Source of the DNA: an uncultured Flavobacteriaceae bacterium
GTDB lineage: Bacteria > Bacteroidota > Bacteroidia > Flavobacteriales > Flavobacteriaceae
Direction: 5' to 3'
DNA length: 64,000 nucleotides
Assembly (NCBI GenBank): GCA_947502635.1
Contig: CANNAN010000003.1
Location: 248,001 to 312,000 of the forward strand
The stretch's first letter is position 1; each line of letters begins with the position of its first letter. Below, piece by piece: positions 1-9,731 of the stretch. The notes beneath the pieces are model-generated. The model saw only the letters and a list, made by a program, of their open reading frames with translations. It did no database searches and was not told the DNA's origin. The position numbers and the translations under genes are program-made.

Positions 1-3000
1 AATCAAACATAAGTCTAATTTTTTGTCTACTATCTGTAAAAGTTTTTTGAGCTGTGCTATTTTTATTTTTTGTATTTCCTCCTTTAAGGAAAATAGAAGA
101 AGTGGAACCTTCGGTAATAAAAACACGCTGGCTGTTCTTAAATAACAAATCACCACCATCAATAGTTTGACTTAAGTTGGGGTCATTTGGATCACCAACT
201 AAATCTGCATCTAAAATTGCTGAAACAAAGAAACCTTGGCCAATAGGAATATATCTGCCTGGTACTTTTGTACCAGAAGATCCATCGGCATCAATTCTTG
301 TGTCACTGTTAACAGCAACGGCACCGCCCATTAGGGTGTAAGTAGCATAGCCTCCTTGATAAACAGCTAACTGGTGCGTGCCACTGGCAAAATGATCCCA
401 AAAATATAGAGTTCCGTTAATAATATTTCCATTTGTATTTCTTCCATCTGTTTCAAGATCACTAATATTATCTTTTATAAACTCATCGGCATCAAGGGCA
501 GACGGGTATGGGTTACCAACTAAATAATCATTATCATCACTAATGGTTAATGTGATATCACCATTATTAGGTTTACCATCAAAAACATAATTTTGAGTTG
601 AAGTAAAAGACGTTCCAGAGCTTTCTACACCTTTCATGGTAAAACCTTCTCCTATTTGTAATTGGCCAGTACTTCTAACATGCTGCCAAGACGAATAATC
701 GTTGCTTGCTCTGTTGCTAAACTTCCAAATCCAATAATCGGCAATACTGATATCAGTACCAGAAACACTACCGTCGTAACCAGAGGTTAAGAAGGTAATA
801 TTGTTTGGTGTTGCTGGAGTTGTACCATTTTTTAGGATGTTATCAGAAAACATATAGGCATTATTGTTTGTTGTTGCATTACTTAAACCAACGGGAGAAG
901 ACCAATAATTATAGGTATATAAATCTTTAGTTCCTTGTTGATCACGCTCTAAAGTTCCAGAGCTTGTTGGGGCTAAATCACTATCGGTGGTCTGTATTAA
1001 TTGAGATTCGCCTTCTAAATCAATCGTTCCATCAAGCTTTAAATAATGAGAAACCGTTAAACCATATCCTGTATTTGTTCCTGTATTACCATCAACTTGT
1101 AATTCCCCACTGTTAATAATTAAACCTAATACGGTTCTGTTGCCATTTCTGGAAGCGGGAATAAGTGCTGTATCCGAGTTGTCCATAGTCACATCGTGAT
1201 CTATTTGAACAATATTATAATCAATCGTTTCCAAGGCATCTAAATAGGAGTCAACGCCTGGTAAATATTGCACATCACCATTTTCCCAGGTCGTAGAATC
1301 ATCCCAATCACCATTTTGAGTCGTTTTATAAGGTAACGGTGCAGTTTGTTCATCCAGGTCGTCGTATCGTATCATAGAAGCATCATTACCGCTATTGGAT
1401 TCATCTTTTACACTACCAAACACTAAGGTGCTCATTGGGTAATAGGCTATTAAATTATTCCAGGGAATAGGAAGTATTTCATTTTTTGTAGTAGTAGTTG
1501 GTAGTACTTTACCATCAGCAAAATTAGAATTGTTCTCAATTTCCTGATTCATAATGTATCGAATCTGATCACCAGAAAGTGCAACATTCCAAACACGTAC
1601 TTCGTCTACACTTCCTCTTATTTTTTGTTGCCTTTTAATATGATGTGCCGCTCCTATTAAAAAATGTGAGTCTGACGGTGTTTCCATTCGATCTAAAGTA
1701 TCATCAGTATCTTCCAAAAAGCCATCTATGTATAAGCTTGTCATGTTGGTGGCAGAATCATAAGTTGCGGCTATATGGTGCCATTCATTTTCAGGAATGG
1801 TGGCAGAGGTTTGCATAACATTGTTGGCAGTATCATCGGGATCTCTCCAAACCATTCTAAATTGACTGGTAGAGTTTATTCTAAATGAATAACCGTGTGT
1901 ATAAGTTTCGGATGGAGGCCCAGGAGCCTCGTGGAAGTAATTTCTTTTTGAAATGATGTCGAATTTATTTTCGCCTACATCACGTTTCACCCAAGCACTG
2001 ATAGTAAAATTGGTATTAGCGAGGTCATTAACATCACCTGCATCCAAATAAGAATCTGTTGTTGTGTAATTACCAAAATAAGCAGAACGATCCCCTATAG
2101 CTACTTCTGGGGTAGAACCGAATGTAATGTATTTAGTGCCTTCAAAATAGAAATCAACTTCTAGTTCGGTACCTACATCTTCCATAGTGGCAGATGTCAC
2201 GTTTGTTGTAAAAGAAGCATCATCTGCAACAATCATAACATATTCTTCACCGCCAGCATTAGAGGCAGAAACCATAGACTCAGGAATAGATAATTTTATA
2301 GTTGGTACAGAATCTGTAACCACTATTTTCCATTTTCTTACTATTGGAGTCGCACTAACACTACTTGTTACTCCAGTACCAGCTCCAAAATCTTTAGTAA
2401 AATCTGTAGTAGCTGTTGTAGCGCCATCATCATGACCCCACATTAAAAAGGTTTTATCTGCAAAAAAGGAATTTGTATTTAAACCATTGTTCGCGGCAAT
2501 ATCTTTTATACCAATTGTAATATCATCAGTTGTATTAATAGTTTTAGATTGTTTTTGGTTTAATTCAGAAATATCATCTTGACCAATACCAGTAACATTG
2601 TAATTATATCCAGCATTGTCTAATTGATTCCAGATAACCCTGCCATCAGAATCTACATAATCTTGAGATGTACCATTAACACCTAATGTTATACCGTATT
2701 TAATAGCTAAATACGACTCTACCTGATCTCTTTCTCCTGAAGTTAGCGCTTGATTGAATACAACCATTTCAGCGATACCACCATCCCATCTTCTGCCAGT
2801 ATTGGTAGGGTGTGTTCCTATTCCAGCTGTTAGAGAAGCAGGTAATGTGTTGGCATTTGTTGAAGCTGCCGTTTGAGCAACACCTGCATCGTATAACTGA
2901 GAATTAGAACCCGCTACAAAATCGTAATTAACTAAAAATGGAACACCATCTGCAATGGTTGTAGGAACAACTCCCGTAGGAACAGCGCCATCGAAATAAC

Positions 3001-4591
3001 GACCTTGAAAAGCAACAGAGCTGGTTTGCTCTATTGAAACAGTGGCAAAGCCAACACCACCATTAAGGTTTAATAAATGCTTTGTCGTATTATAAGTACC
3101 CTCGGCAACAGCAAAAATAGTCATGGTTGCATTTGAAGCAGTTGTTGCTAGCATTTCATGGTTGGTACCATCAAAATCGACCGTAGGGTTGAAGTTAATC
3201 GCATTTTCTGTAAAAATAGGTTGGTTTAAACCTGTGGCTTGAGTGGCATCATTACTGTTTATAGTATTGTCTAACCAATTTAATACAGCATCTGCATTTT
3301 CTGCTGGATCACTCGCAAGCTCTTCAACACCAGAATCTGCTTTAAGCCATAATTCTAGGTTTGTTGTTATACCACCAGGACCTTCCGACTGTACTAATGG
3401 ACCACCAGTAAAATCTATTATTTGAATATTAGTGCTTAAAGTAGATGTACCACCACCAGCTCGATGTGTCCAATGTTCGGCTTGTGTTAATGAATTTAAT
3501 TTATAATTCCTCCAGCCTCTACCATAACCAGCTCCAGTACCACTGTGGTATGTTGAACCAACTACCATAGATTGGCTAAGGTCTGTTAAACTAGCAGAAG
3601 TAATATCAATAGTAACACTACCAGCAAAACCTGCATCTGTATACCTCGTTACATTAATTTCACTGTTATTTAATACATGGACAAAATGGCGATTGGTACC
3701 ATCGGAGTCGTGTGTATTGAAAAAAGACCAGTCAACACTTCTGTCATCAGTTCCAGGAGCCATTAAAGGCCAATTATCTGAGTGTGAGTCATTCGTGCCA
3801 CCAGTAGCAGTATCGCCTCGGTGATGACTGAATATAATAGCATCCGACCAGTCACTAACATCTGTGGCAGTTCCTGTTCCGTCCGATCCATCGTACAGAG
3901 TTACCGTACCAGTATCTCCTGATGTATTTCCTGAATCTCCATGTAATACGCTCCAGTTTGAACCCGTAAATTCAACGAGTGTAATATAAACTCTAACATT
4001 TGGAGTATTCGTACCTCCTTTTTCTACTCGTAAATTTGTACCAGTTGTTAAATAGGCGATTGCTGTACCAGAATCTGCATCATCTGTACCCGAATCATTC
4101 ATTATTCCAGTAATGAATGGAATACATTTATCTTTGTCTGTAATTCCTGAAATGGTTTGATCGACTGTATAAGTACCTCCATTAAGATCTACAGCATAGC
4201 GTCCTCTAACAATCATTTCGTTAGCACCACCTCCAGAACCTATGTATTCCCAAATAGACGTATTAAATCTTGTGTTTTCACTCTGAGAACCAGATTCTCG
4301 GTAATAGGTAAGCGTTCCAGTACCTGTTAAAACACGGGCTCCAGCCATATCATCGCCTTCTCTTGCTGCAGTAACACCATTTGAACCTCCATGGGTTTTT
4401 CTGTTACTATTAGCTAAAGCAACAGCATTATTTAGAGAAGAAACAGCCGTAAAACTAGTGTTATTTCCACCAGAATTACCGATATCATCTTGTATGTGTT
4501 GCACATTAAAATCTTGAGAAATAGCTACGAAACTATAACTTAAAAAGAGACCTAAAAGAATGTGTTTTTTGAGTAAAGGAAAGTTTTCCAT
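1..4591 (-). CDS. Giant secreted LamG-domain surface protein, 3' end cut by window
   Basis: An open frame runs from the ATG at 4591 to the left edge without a stop, giving at least 1,530 residues. The C-terminus is missing. The N-terminus has a signal peptide (hydrophobic ILLGLFLSYSFVAIS followed by QDFN). A segment near residue 407 (LELWLKADSG) resembles the lectin-like units common in large flavobacterial surface proteins, and a typical LamG/jellyroll domain lies at about residues 830-1000 (ISAWVKRD, EWHHIAATYD, LYIDG). The last visible residues (RQKIRLMFD) resemble the region that precedes T9SS sorting domains in such proteins. A T9SS fate is therefore inferred, not seen. It is divergent from the sulfatase pair. 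Likely role: cell-surface adhesion or carbohydrate binding. No catalytic motif was recognised. Confidence 0.82.
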   Translation of the reverse strand, partial: MENFPLLKKHILLGLFLSYSFVAISQDFNVQHIQDDIGNSGGNNTSFTAVSSLNNAVALANSNRKTHGGSNGVTAAREGDDMAGARVLTGTGTLTYYRESGSQSENTRFNTSIWEYIGSGGGANEMIVRGRYAVDLNGGTYTVDQTISGITDKDKCIPFITGIMNDSGTDDADSGTAIAYLTTGTNLRVEKGGTNTPNVRVYITLVEFTGSNWSVLHGDSGNTSGDTGTVTLYDGSDGTGTATDVSDWSDAIIFSHHRGDTATGGTNDSHSDNWPLMAPGTDDRSVDWSFFNTHDSDGTNRHFVHVLNNSEINVTRYTDAGFAGSVTIDITSASLTDLSQSMVVGSTYHSGTGAGYGRGWRNYKLNSLTQAEHWTHRAGGGTSTLSTNIQIIDFTGGPLVQSEGPGGITTNLELWLKADSGVEELASDPAENADAVLNWLDNTINSNDATQATGLNQPIFTENAINFNPTVDFDGTNHEMLATTASNATMTIFAVAEGTYNTTKHLLNLNGGVGFATVSIEQTSSVAFQGRYFDGAVPTGVVPTTIADGVPFLVNYDFVAGSNSQLYDAGVAQTAASTNANTLPASLTAGIGTHPTNTGRRWDGGIAEMVVFNQALTSGERDQVESYLAIKYGITLGVNGTSQDYVDSDGRVIWNQLDNAGYNYNVTGIGQDDISELNQKQSKTINTTDDITIGIKDIAANNGLNTNSFFADKTFLMWGHDDGATTATTDFTKDFGAGTGVTSSVSATPIVRKWKIVVTDSVPTIKLSIPESMVSASNAGGEEYVMIVADDASFTTNVTSATMEDVGTELEVDFYFEGTKYITFGSTPEVAIGDRSAYFGNYTTTDSYLDAGDVNDLANTNFTISAWVKRDVGENKFDIISKRNYFHEAPGPPSETYTHGYSFRINSTSQFRMVWRDPDDTANNVMQTSATIPENEWHHIAATYDSATNMTSLYIDGFLEDTDDTLDRMETPSDSHFLIGAAHHIKRQQKIRGSVDEVRVWNVALSGDQIRYIMNQEIENNSNFADGKVLPTTTTKNEILPIPWNNLIAYYPMSTLVFGSVKDESNSGNDASMIRYDDLDEQTAPLPYKTTQNGDWDDSTTWENGDVQYLPGVDSYLDALETIDYNIVQIDHDVTMDNSDTALIPASRNGNRTVLGLIINSGELQVDGNTGTNTGYGLTVSHYLKLDGTIDLEGESQLIQTTDSDLAPTSSGTLERDQQGTKDLYTYNYWSSPVGLSNATTNNNAYMFSDNILKNGTTPATPNNITFLTSGYDGSVSGTDISIADYWIWKFSNRASNDYSSWQHVRSTGQLQIGEGFTMKGVESSGTSFTSTQNYVFDGKPNNGDITLTISDDNDYLVGNPYPSALDADEFIKDNISDLETDGRNTNGNIINGTLYFWDHFASGTHQLAVYQGGYATYTLMGGAVAVNSDTRIDADGSSGTKVPGRYIPIGQGFFVSAILDADLVGDPNDPNLSQTIDGGDLLFKNSQRVFITEGSTSSIFLKGGNTKNKNSTAQKTFTDSRQKIRLMFD

Positions 4592-4631
4592 AAGCGACTA
4601 AAATTTTTAGTTCGGAACTAACTATTTGAAG

Positions 4632-4663
4632 CAAACGTACTACAAAATTCTGTAAAATGCAAA
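4632..4663 (-). promoter_or_regulatory. Bacteroidota-type promoter for the giant LamG gene
   Basis: Read on the minus strand, TTTG is followed by a 20-base spacer and TACGTTTG. This fits the Bacteroidota sigma-factor consensus (TTTG/TTG, about 19 bases, TAnnTTTG). A start site near 4625 would give a leader of about 34 bases before the ATG at 4591. Inferred from motif and spacing only. Confidence 0.6.
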
Positions 4664-5138
4664 AAAAACCGACAAAATGCGTTTTTGTAAAAATGGATTT
4701 TGTTTATTTTTATTTTGTAAATAATTGTTTTTCAGATGGTTATGAAATGTTTTTTAAATTTGTAATATAAGTATTATATAGTGTAATATTTACTTGATAT
4801 TTTGTGTTTTTTTTTAATTTTAAACTATAAATTTTAGAAAAAAATAGTTTTATGTATTAAAAATTTTGAAGGTTTTTTAGTTCGATTTTTTTTAATATTA
4901 TTTATACATCTCACAGAAATATTAGATGTGTTTTTACATGATCATTTCATTGGTAAAAAAAATAATATTGTTTCATGTTGATTCAGGGGTCAAGATCTTG
5001 AAAATCTATGACTTACAATGTTTAAATGCTAAATGGAGCTATATTGGTAAGATAATATTTATAAAATAAGTTGAATATTCTCCCGATTTATTAAGAAAAA
5101 ACACTAACTTGTTGAATACTAACCAATTCATTTTAAAT
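4664..5138. other. AT-rich divergent intergenic region
   Basis: This separates the minus-strand giant LamG gene from the plus-strand sulfatase. It is very AT-rich with long T and A runs and no coding frame. It should carry the promoter of the first sulfatase, but I could not pick a convincing TTTG/TAnnTTTG pair on the plus strand. Confidence 0.5.
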
Positions 5139-8100
5139 ATGAAAACTACTAAGTATTTATGTTTATTGCTATTTGTTTTATTTTTTAATGCTCTCAATTC
5201 TCAAAATCCCAATGTCATTGTCATAATTGCCGACGATATGGGGTGGTCGCAAGTTAGTACAGGACTAACAAACCTGAACAATCCTAGCGATTTTTATGAA
5301 ACTCCAACCTTGGAAACATTGGCAACTCAAGGTATCGCATTTCCATATGCGTATGTGAACGGCGCCAATTGCGCTCCTACCCGGGCTGCGCTATTAAGTG
5401 GCCAATATGCAGCAAGGTCAACAAATAATATTTTTAATGTTTATGATTTGAATAGAGGGAATACAAGTTCAAATTCAACATTAATTGGTCCAGACATGGG
5501 TTTAGCGTCTAATAATAATATAGACGAAATACCTGCAAGTGCTATAACTATTGCAGAAACAATGCAAACAGCTGGATATACTACTGCACATTTAGGAAAG
5601 TATCATGTAGGAGAAAATGAAGCTTCCAGTACTTCGAACAATGCACCAACAGATCAAGGTTTTGATTATAATTACGGTGGTGGAACATCTGGAGCACCTG
5701 GCAGTTATTTTGCATCAAGCAGTGCACCTTATACCTTTAGTAGTAATATAGGGCCTGAGTTAGATGTCTATGCAGCGCCTTATACTGCTGCAGAATCTTT
5801 AATGCTTGCTGGAGATAATTCATTAGATGGTACTCCAAAACATGTCACAGATGCTATGGCAGATGCAGCGATAGATTTTATGGAAGCAGAAAAGAATAAT
5901 CCTTTTTTCATGCATTTTAGTAATTATGCGATCCACGGACCATTTAATCAGGCAAATGCCAGACCAGATTTATATGCTAAATATGATGTGAAAACGCCTA
6001 GTCAAATGGGGCACAATAATAAAGGGCAAGCAGCAATTGCTGAAGGCATGGATCAAACGATTGGTAGATTAATAGACTATTTAAAAACAACTGCCGATCC
6101 AAGAAACCCTGGTAAAATGTTATCTGAAAATACATTGGTGTATTTTATATCAGATAATGGAGGAGCTATAAGTAGTGATGATGCAGGGCCTTTACGTGGT
6201 ATGAAAGGTGAATATTATGAAGGGGGGATTAGGTCTGTAACCATAGCTTGGTCTGAAGCAACATGGCTAGCAAATAAAGGCACTGTAAATACAACTCCAA
6301 TTATAGCTTTCGATTTATACCCTACCCTAGTAGAAATGGCAGGAGGGACACTTCCTGGAGGTGGTTATGAAATAGATGGAACCAGTCAATGGCAAATGCT
6401 AACAAATGGAACTGCTTTAAGTAGAGATGGTATATTTTGGCATTTTCCTGGGTATTTAATTGATTCAAATAGAGATCAAAGACCTGTATCTGTAATTAGA
6501 AAAGGCGACTATAAATTAATTTATAATTACGAAACACAGGCTTATGAACTGTATCATCTAATTAATGATATTAGTGAAACAACTAACTTGTTATCTGGTA
6601 GTCCAGACCAAGCGACTTTAATAATAGGTAATGATATGAGTACCGATTTGCAAAATCATCTTATAAATACATCAGCGCCTCTACCTACGTACAGAAGTGA
6701 TGGAACGACTGTTGCTTTACCATATATTATAAGTACAACAGGAGGTACTCCAAATTCAACAGATGGTTGTCAAGCCATAAGTGGTTATGATGCTTATTGG
6801 GATTTTGATATTGCCAGTGATGCTAATGATGCCTCTGGAAATGCTAATGATCCTAATCCAATAAATGGGACATTAACTTATGATGCGGTAGATTTTAAAG
6901 AAGGTGATCAATCGGTTGTTTTTGATGGTACTGTAGATGTTAACTATAGTTCTGCTACTTTTATATCTCCAGCTACATCTGCAAGAACAGTTTCTGCATG
7001 GGTGAAGCCAACAAGTTTGAGCGGTATTCAGGAAATTTTTGATGAAGGTGGTAATACCGTTGGTATTGCAATGCGGTTGAATGGTACAAACCTGGAGTCT
7101 GTAGTTAGAAGTACATTATCTATTTCAGACAATTTAACAGCAGCATTTCCAAACGATGGTGACTGGCATCACATAGCACTTACTTATGATGGCGCTAATA
7201 CTAGCCATAAATTATATATAGATGGTGTTGAGGTAGCTTCTAGTAATACAGCACCTGCCTCTATAGCTTCTCATAATGTGACTGGAGGAGGTATAGGAGG
7301 TGTTATAGGTAGCTGGGATAGTTTTGCAAATGCTGCAGATAGTTATTTTACGGGTAAAATGGATGCGTTTTCTGTATATAGTAGCGTTTTATCGGGTACT
7401 CAAATTGAGGATGCAGCTTGTTTAGTTATTGGAAATTCTACAGCAGGTTGCCAACCGACTACTGGTTATGAAGCTTTTTGGGATTTCGATTTGGCAAATG
7501 CCACTATAGATGCAGATGCTTCGGGTAATTTACACAATCCAGTTGCTAATGTTGGTGCCATAACGGCTGATACGTTAGATTTTAAAGAAGGCGATCAGTC
7601 TGCTGTATTTGATGGAAGCTCAAGTGTTCAATATTCACCTGGATCTCCAGGAGGTTTTATGGAAAGTGGTCATAGTGCAAGAACCATGATGGCATGGATA
7701 AAACCAACAAGTCTATCTGGTATCCAAAATGTATTTGATGAAGGTGGTGGGACTGTTGGAATTGCCATGCGATTAAATGGAAGTAATCTGGAATATGTAG
7801 TGAGAGATAGTTCAACAACATCTGTTCAAATAAGTGCTGCATTTCCGAATGATGGTGATTGGCATCATGTCGCATTGGTTTATGATGGAGGGAATACCAT
7901 TCAAAGGTTATATATCGATGGTGTTGAGGTAGCGTCGGGGACAGCTCCTGCGTCTATTGGGACACATACTGGTAAAGGTGGTATTGGTGGAAAAATAAGC
8001 GGATCAGATAGCTTTAAGAACTCCGCAGATGCTTTTTTTACAGGTAAAATGGATGCTTTTTCTGTTTATGATGGGATATTAAATGCTACCGAAATAAATG

Positions 8101-9542
8101 ATTCTGCTTGTGCGGCTCCTCTAGGAGTTGTTGCCGATGCTGGACCAGATGTTTCGATTTGTGAAGGAGATACAACAACCTTAACCGCTTCGGGAGGGAC
8201 TACTTATTTATGGAATACAGGAGCTACTACGGCGAGCATCAACGTAAATCCAATTTTGACGACAACTTATACGGTTACTGTTTCAGATGGATCAACATCA
8301 GATAGTGACGATGTGGTAGTTACCGTAAATTCAATACCAACAGCCAATGCAGGTGCAGATGTTACGATATGTGAAGGGGATTCAACAACCTTAACCGCTT
8401 CAGGAGGTACTAGTTATTTATGGAGTACTGGGGCTGTTACAGCGAGTATTAGTGTAAGCCCAACATCTACAACTACTTATACAGTAACAGCTACTCAAAA
8501 CAGTTGTACAAGTCCTAGTGATGATGTTGTAGTTACAGTAGATGCAGCACCTGTAGCAGATGCAGGGGCAGATGTAACTATAAATGATGGAGATACAACA
8601 ACGTTAACTGCTTCAGGTGGTGGAACTTATTTATGGAGCACAGGGGCAACTACAGCAAGTATTAATGTAAGCCCAACATCTACAACGACCTATACTGTTA
8701 CGGTTACTCAAAATGGTTGTGACTCTACCGATGATGTTGTCGTTACTGTTAATCCAGTAGGGTGTACTTATTCAGTTATAAACTCTGAAGGATTTGAGTC
8801 TGGTTGGGGTATATGGAATGATGGAGGTTCGGATGCTTCTAGAGACTCGAACGCCATTTATGCTACTACAGGTACGTACAGCATGAGATTACGAGATAAT
8901 ACCTCAACTTCTGTTGGAACTACAGATGATTTAGACTTAACAATTTATGATGAAATATCTGTTGATTTCGGCTACTACTGTAGAAGTATGGATAATAGTA
9001 ATGAAGATTTTTGGTTGCAAATATCTACAGATGGTGGTGGAAGTTTTACAACAGCAGAAGAATGGAATAGAGATGATGAATTTGTAAATAATCAATTTTA
9101 TACAGACCAGGTTATTATATCTGGGCCGTTTACAGCTACTACACAATTAAGGTTTAGAGCTGATGCTTCAGGGAATTCAGATTGGGTTTATATTGATGAT
9201 GTTGTTATAAGCGGATGTAGTTCTGGAGGAAGCTCGAAAATTAATTCTTCAAAAACAGAAACTGAGCTTGCTGGAGTAGAGGATGAGGTATCTAATTTAG
9301 CAGAAATAGAGGTTAAACTTTATCCTAATCCATTTAAAGAGCAATTGATGATTAAGATTCCTGCGGATTATGTTAAATCTAACATACGAATATTCAATGT
9401 GCTCGGTCAATTGATTATAAAAGAAAGTTATTCAAAAGAAAAATTAATTAAAATACCAACTTCAAACTTAGAAAGTGGTCAATATCTAATTAATATAGAT
9501 GTAGATGGAAAAACCATTCGCAAACGACTTGTGAAAAACTAA
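5139..9542 (+). CDS. Secreted T9SS sulfatase with LamG pair and Ig-like repeats
   Basis: A 1,467-residue secreted S1-type sulfatase. I chose the ATG at 5139 because it starts a good signal peptide (MKTTKYLCLLLFVLFF, cleavage near NSQ); a TTG 30 bases upstream is less likely. The sulfatase domain covers about residues 22-540. It has the metal-binding IADDMGW segment and the formylglycine motif C78-A-P-T-R82, whose Cys must be oxidised by a maturase. Two LamG domains (about 543-770 and 771-990) are followed by three Ig/PKD-like repeats (about 995-1208), a MAM/CBM-like domain (about 1208-1360) and a T9SS sorting domain (about 1390-1467, LYPNPF then a basic end). It probably desulfates algal galactan at the cell surface. 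The downstream gene is a close paralog. Exact substrate and S1 subfamily cannot be set by eye. Confidence 0.93.
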   Translation: MKTTKYLCLLLFVLFFNALNSQNPNVIVIIADDMGWSQVSTGLTNLNNPSDFYETPTLETLATQGIAFPYAYVNGANCAPTRAALLSGQYAARSTNNIFNVYDLNRGNTSSNSTLIGPDMGLASNNNIDEIPASAITIAETMQTAGYTTAHLGKYHVGENEASSTSNNAPTDQGFDYNYGGGTSGAPGSYFASSSAPYTFSSNIGPELDVYAAPYTAAESLMLAGDNSLDGTPKHVTDAMADAAIDFMEAEKNNPFFMHFSNYAIHGPFNQANARPDLYAKYDVKTPSQMGHNNKGQAAIAEGMDQTIGRLIDYLKTTADPRNPGKMLSENTLVYFISDNGGAISSDDAGPLRGMKGEYYEGGIRSVTIAWSEATWLANKGTVNTTPIIAFDLYPTLVEMAGGTLPGGGYEIDGTSQWQMLTNGTALSRDGIFWHFPGYLIDSNRDQRPVSVIRKGDYKLIYNYETQAYELYHLINDISETTNLLSGSPDQATLIIGNDMSTDLQNHLINTSAPLPTYRSDGTTVALPYIISTTGGTPNSTDGCQAISGYDAYWDFDIASDANDASGNANDPNPINGTLTYDAVDFKEGDQSVVFDGTVDVNYSSATFISPATSARTVSAWVKPTSLSGIQEIFDEGGNTVGIAMRLNGTNLESVVRSTLSISDNLTAAFPNDGDWHHIALTYDGANTSHKLYIDGVEVASSNTAPASIASHNVTGGGIGGVIGSWDSFANAADSYFTGKMDAFSVYSSVLSGTQIEDAACLVIGNSTAGCQPTTGYEAFWDFDLANATIDADASGNLHNPVANVGAITADTLDFKEGDQSAVFDGSSSVQYSPGSPGGFMESGHSARTMMAWIKPTSLSGIQNVFDEGGGTVGIAMRLNGSNLEYVVRDSSTTSVQISAAFPNDGDWHHVALVYDGGNTIQRLYIDGVEVASGTAPASIGTHTGKGGIGGKISGSDSFKNSADAFFTGKMDAFSVYDGILNATEINDSACAAPLGVVADAGPDVSICEGDTTTLTASGGTTYLWNTGATTASINVNPILTTTYTVTVSDGSTSDSDDVVVTVNSIPTANAGADVTICEGDSTTLTASGGTSYLWSTGAVTASISVSPTSTTTYTVTATQNSCTSPSDDVVVTVDAAPVADAGADVTINDGDTTTLTASGGGTYLWSTGATTASINVSPTSTTTYTVTVTQNGCDSTDDVVVTVNPVGCTYSVINSEGFESGWGIWNDGGSDASRDSNAIYATTGTYSMRLRDNTSTSVGTTDDLDLTIYDEISVDFGYYCRSMDNSNEDFWLQISTDGGGSFTTAEEWNRDDEFVNNQFYTDQVIISGPFTATTQLRFRADASGNSDWVYIDDVVISGCSSGGSSKINSSKTETELAGVEDEVSNLAEIEVKLYPNPFKEQLMIKIPADYVKSNIRIFNVLGQLIIKESYSKEKLIKIPTSNLESGQYLINIDVDGKTIRKRLVKN

Positions 9543-9572
9543 AATAAGATTAAAATTATAGTAATTTCATTT

Positions 9573-9607
9573 AAAAGAGAAGGATAAAATCCTTCTCTTT
9601 TTTTGTT
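9573..9607 (+). terminator. Rho-independent terminator after first sulfatase
   Basis: A 13-bp perfect stem (9573-9585 with 9589-9601), an AAA loop and a T tract lie 30 bases after the stop. It suggests the two tandem sulfatases are transcribed separately. Confidence 0.8.
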
Positions 9608-9731
9608 ATTTCCAAGTTAATTTCTTACGTAAAATGTTGTATTTGTATAATAAATACGACTAAAAGGTTTTTTTATCCGACAAAACACATTATATTAGTA
9701 GGAATTTTAACCTGAAAAACCTCTTGGATCT

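Noticed and set aside
2187-3425. Plus-strand open frames within the first 4.6 kb
   Set aside because: They are antisense to the giant LamG gene, whose frame, domains and signal peptide account for the whole stretch.
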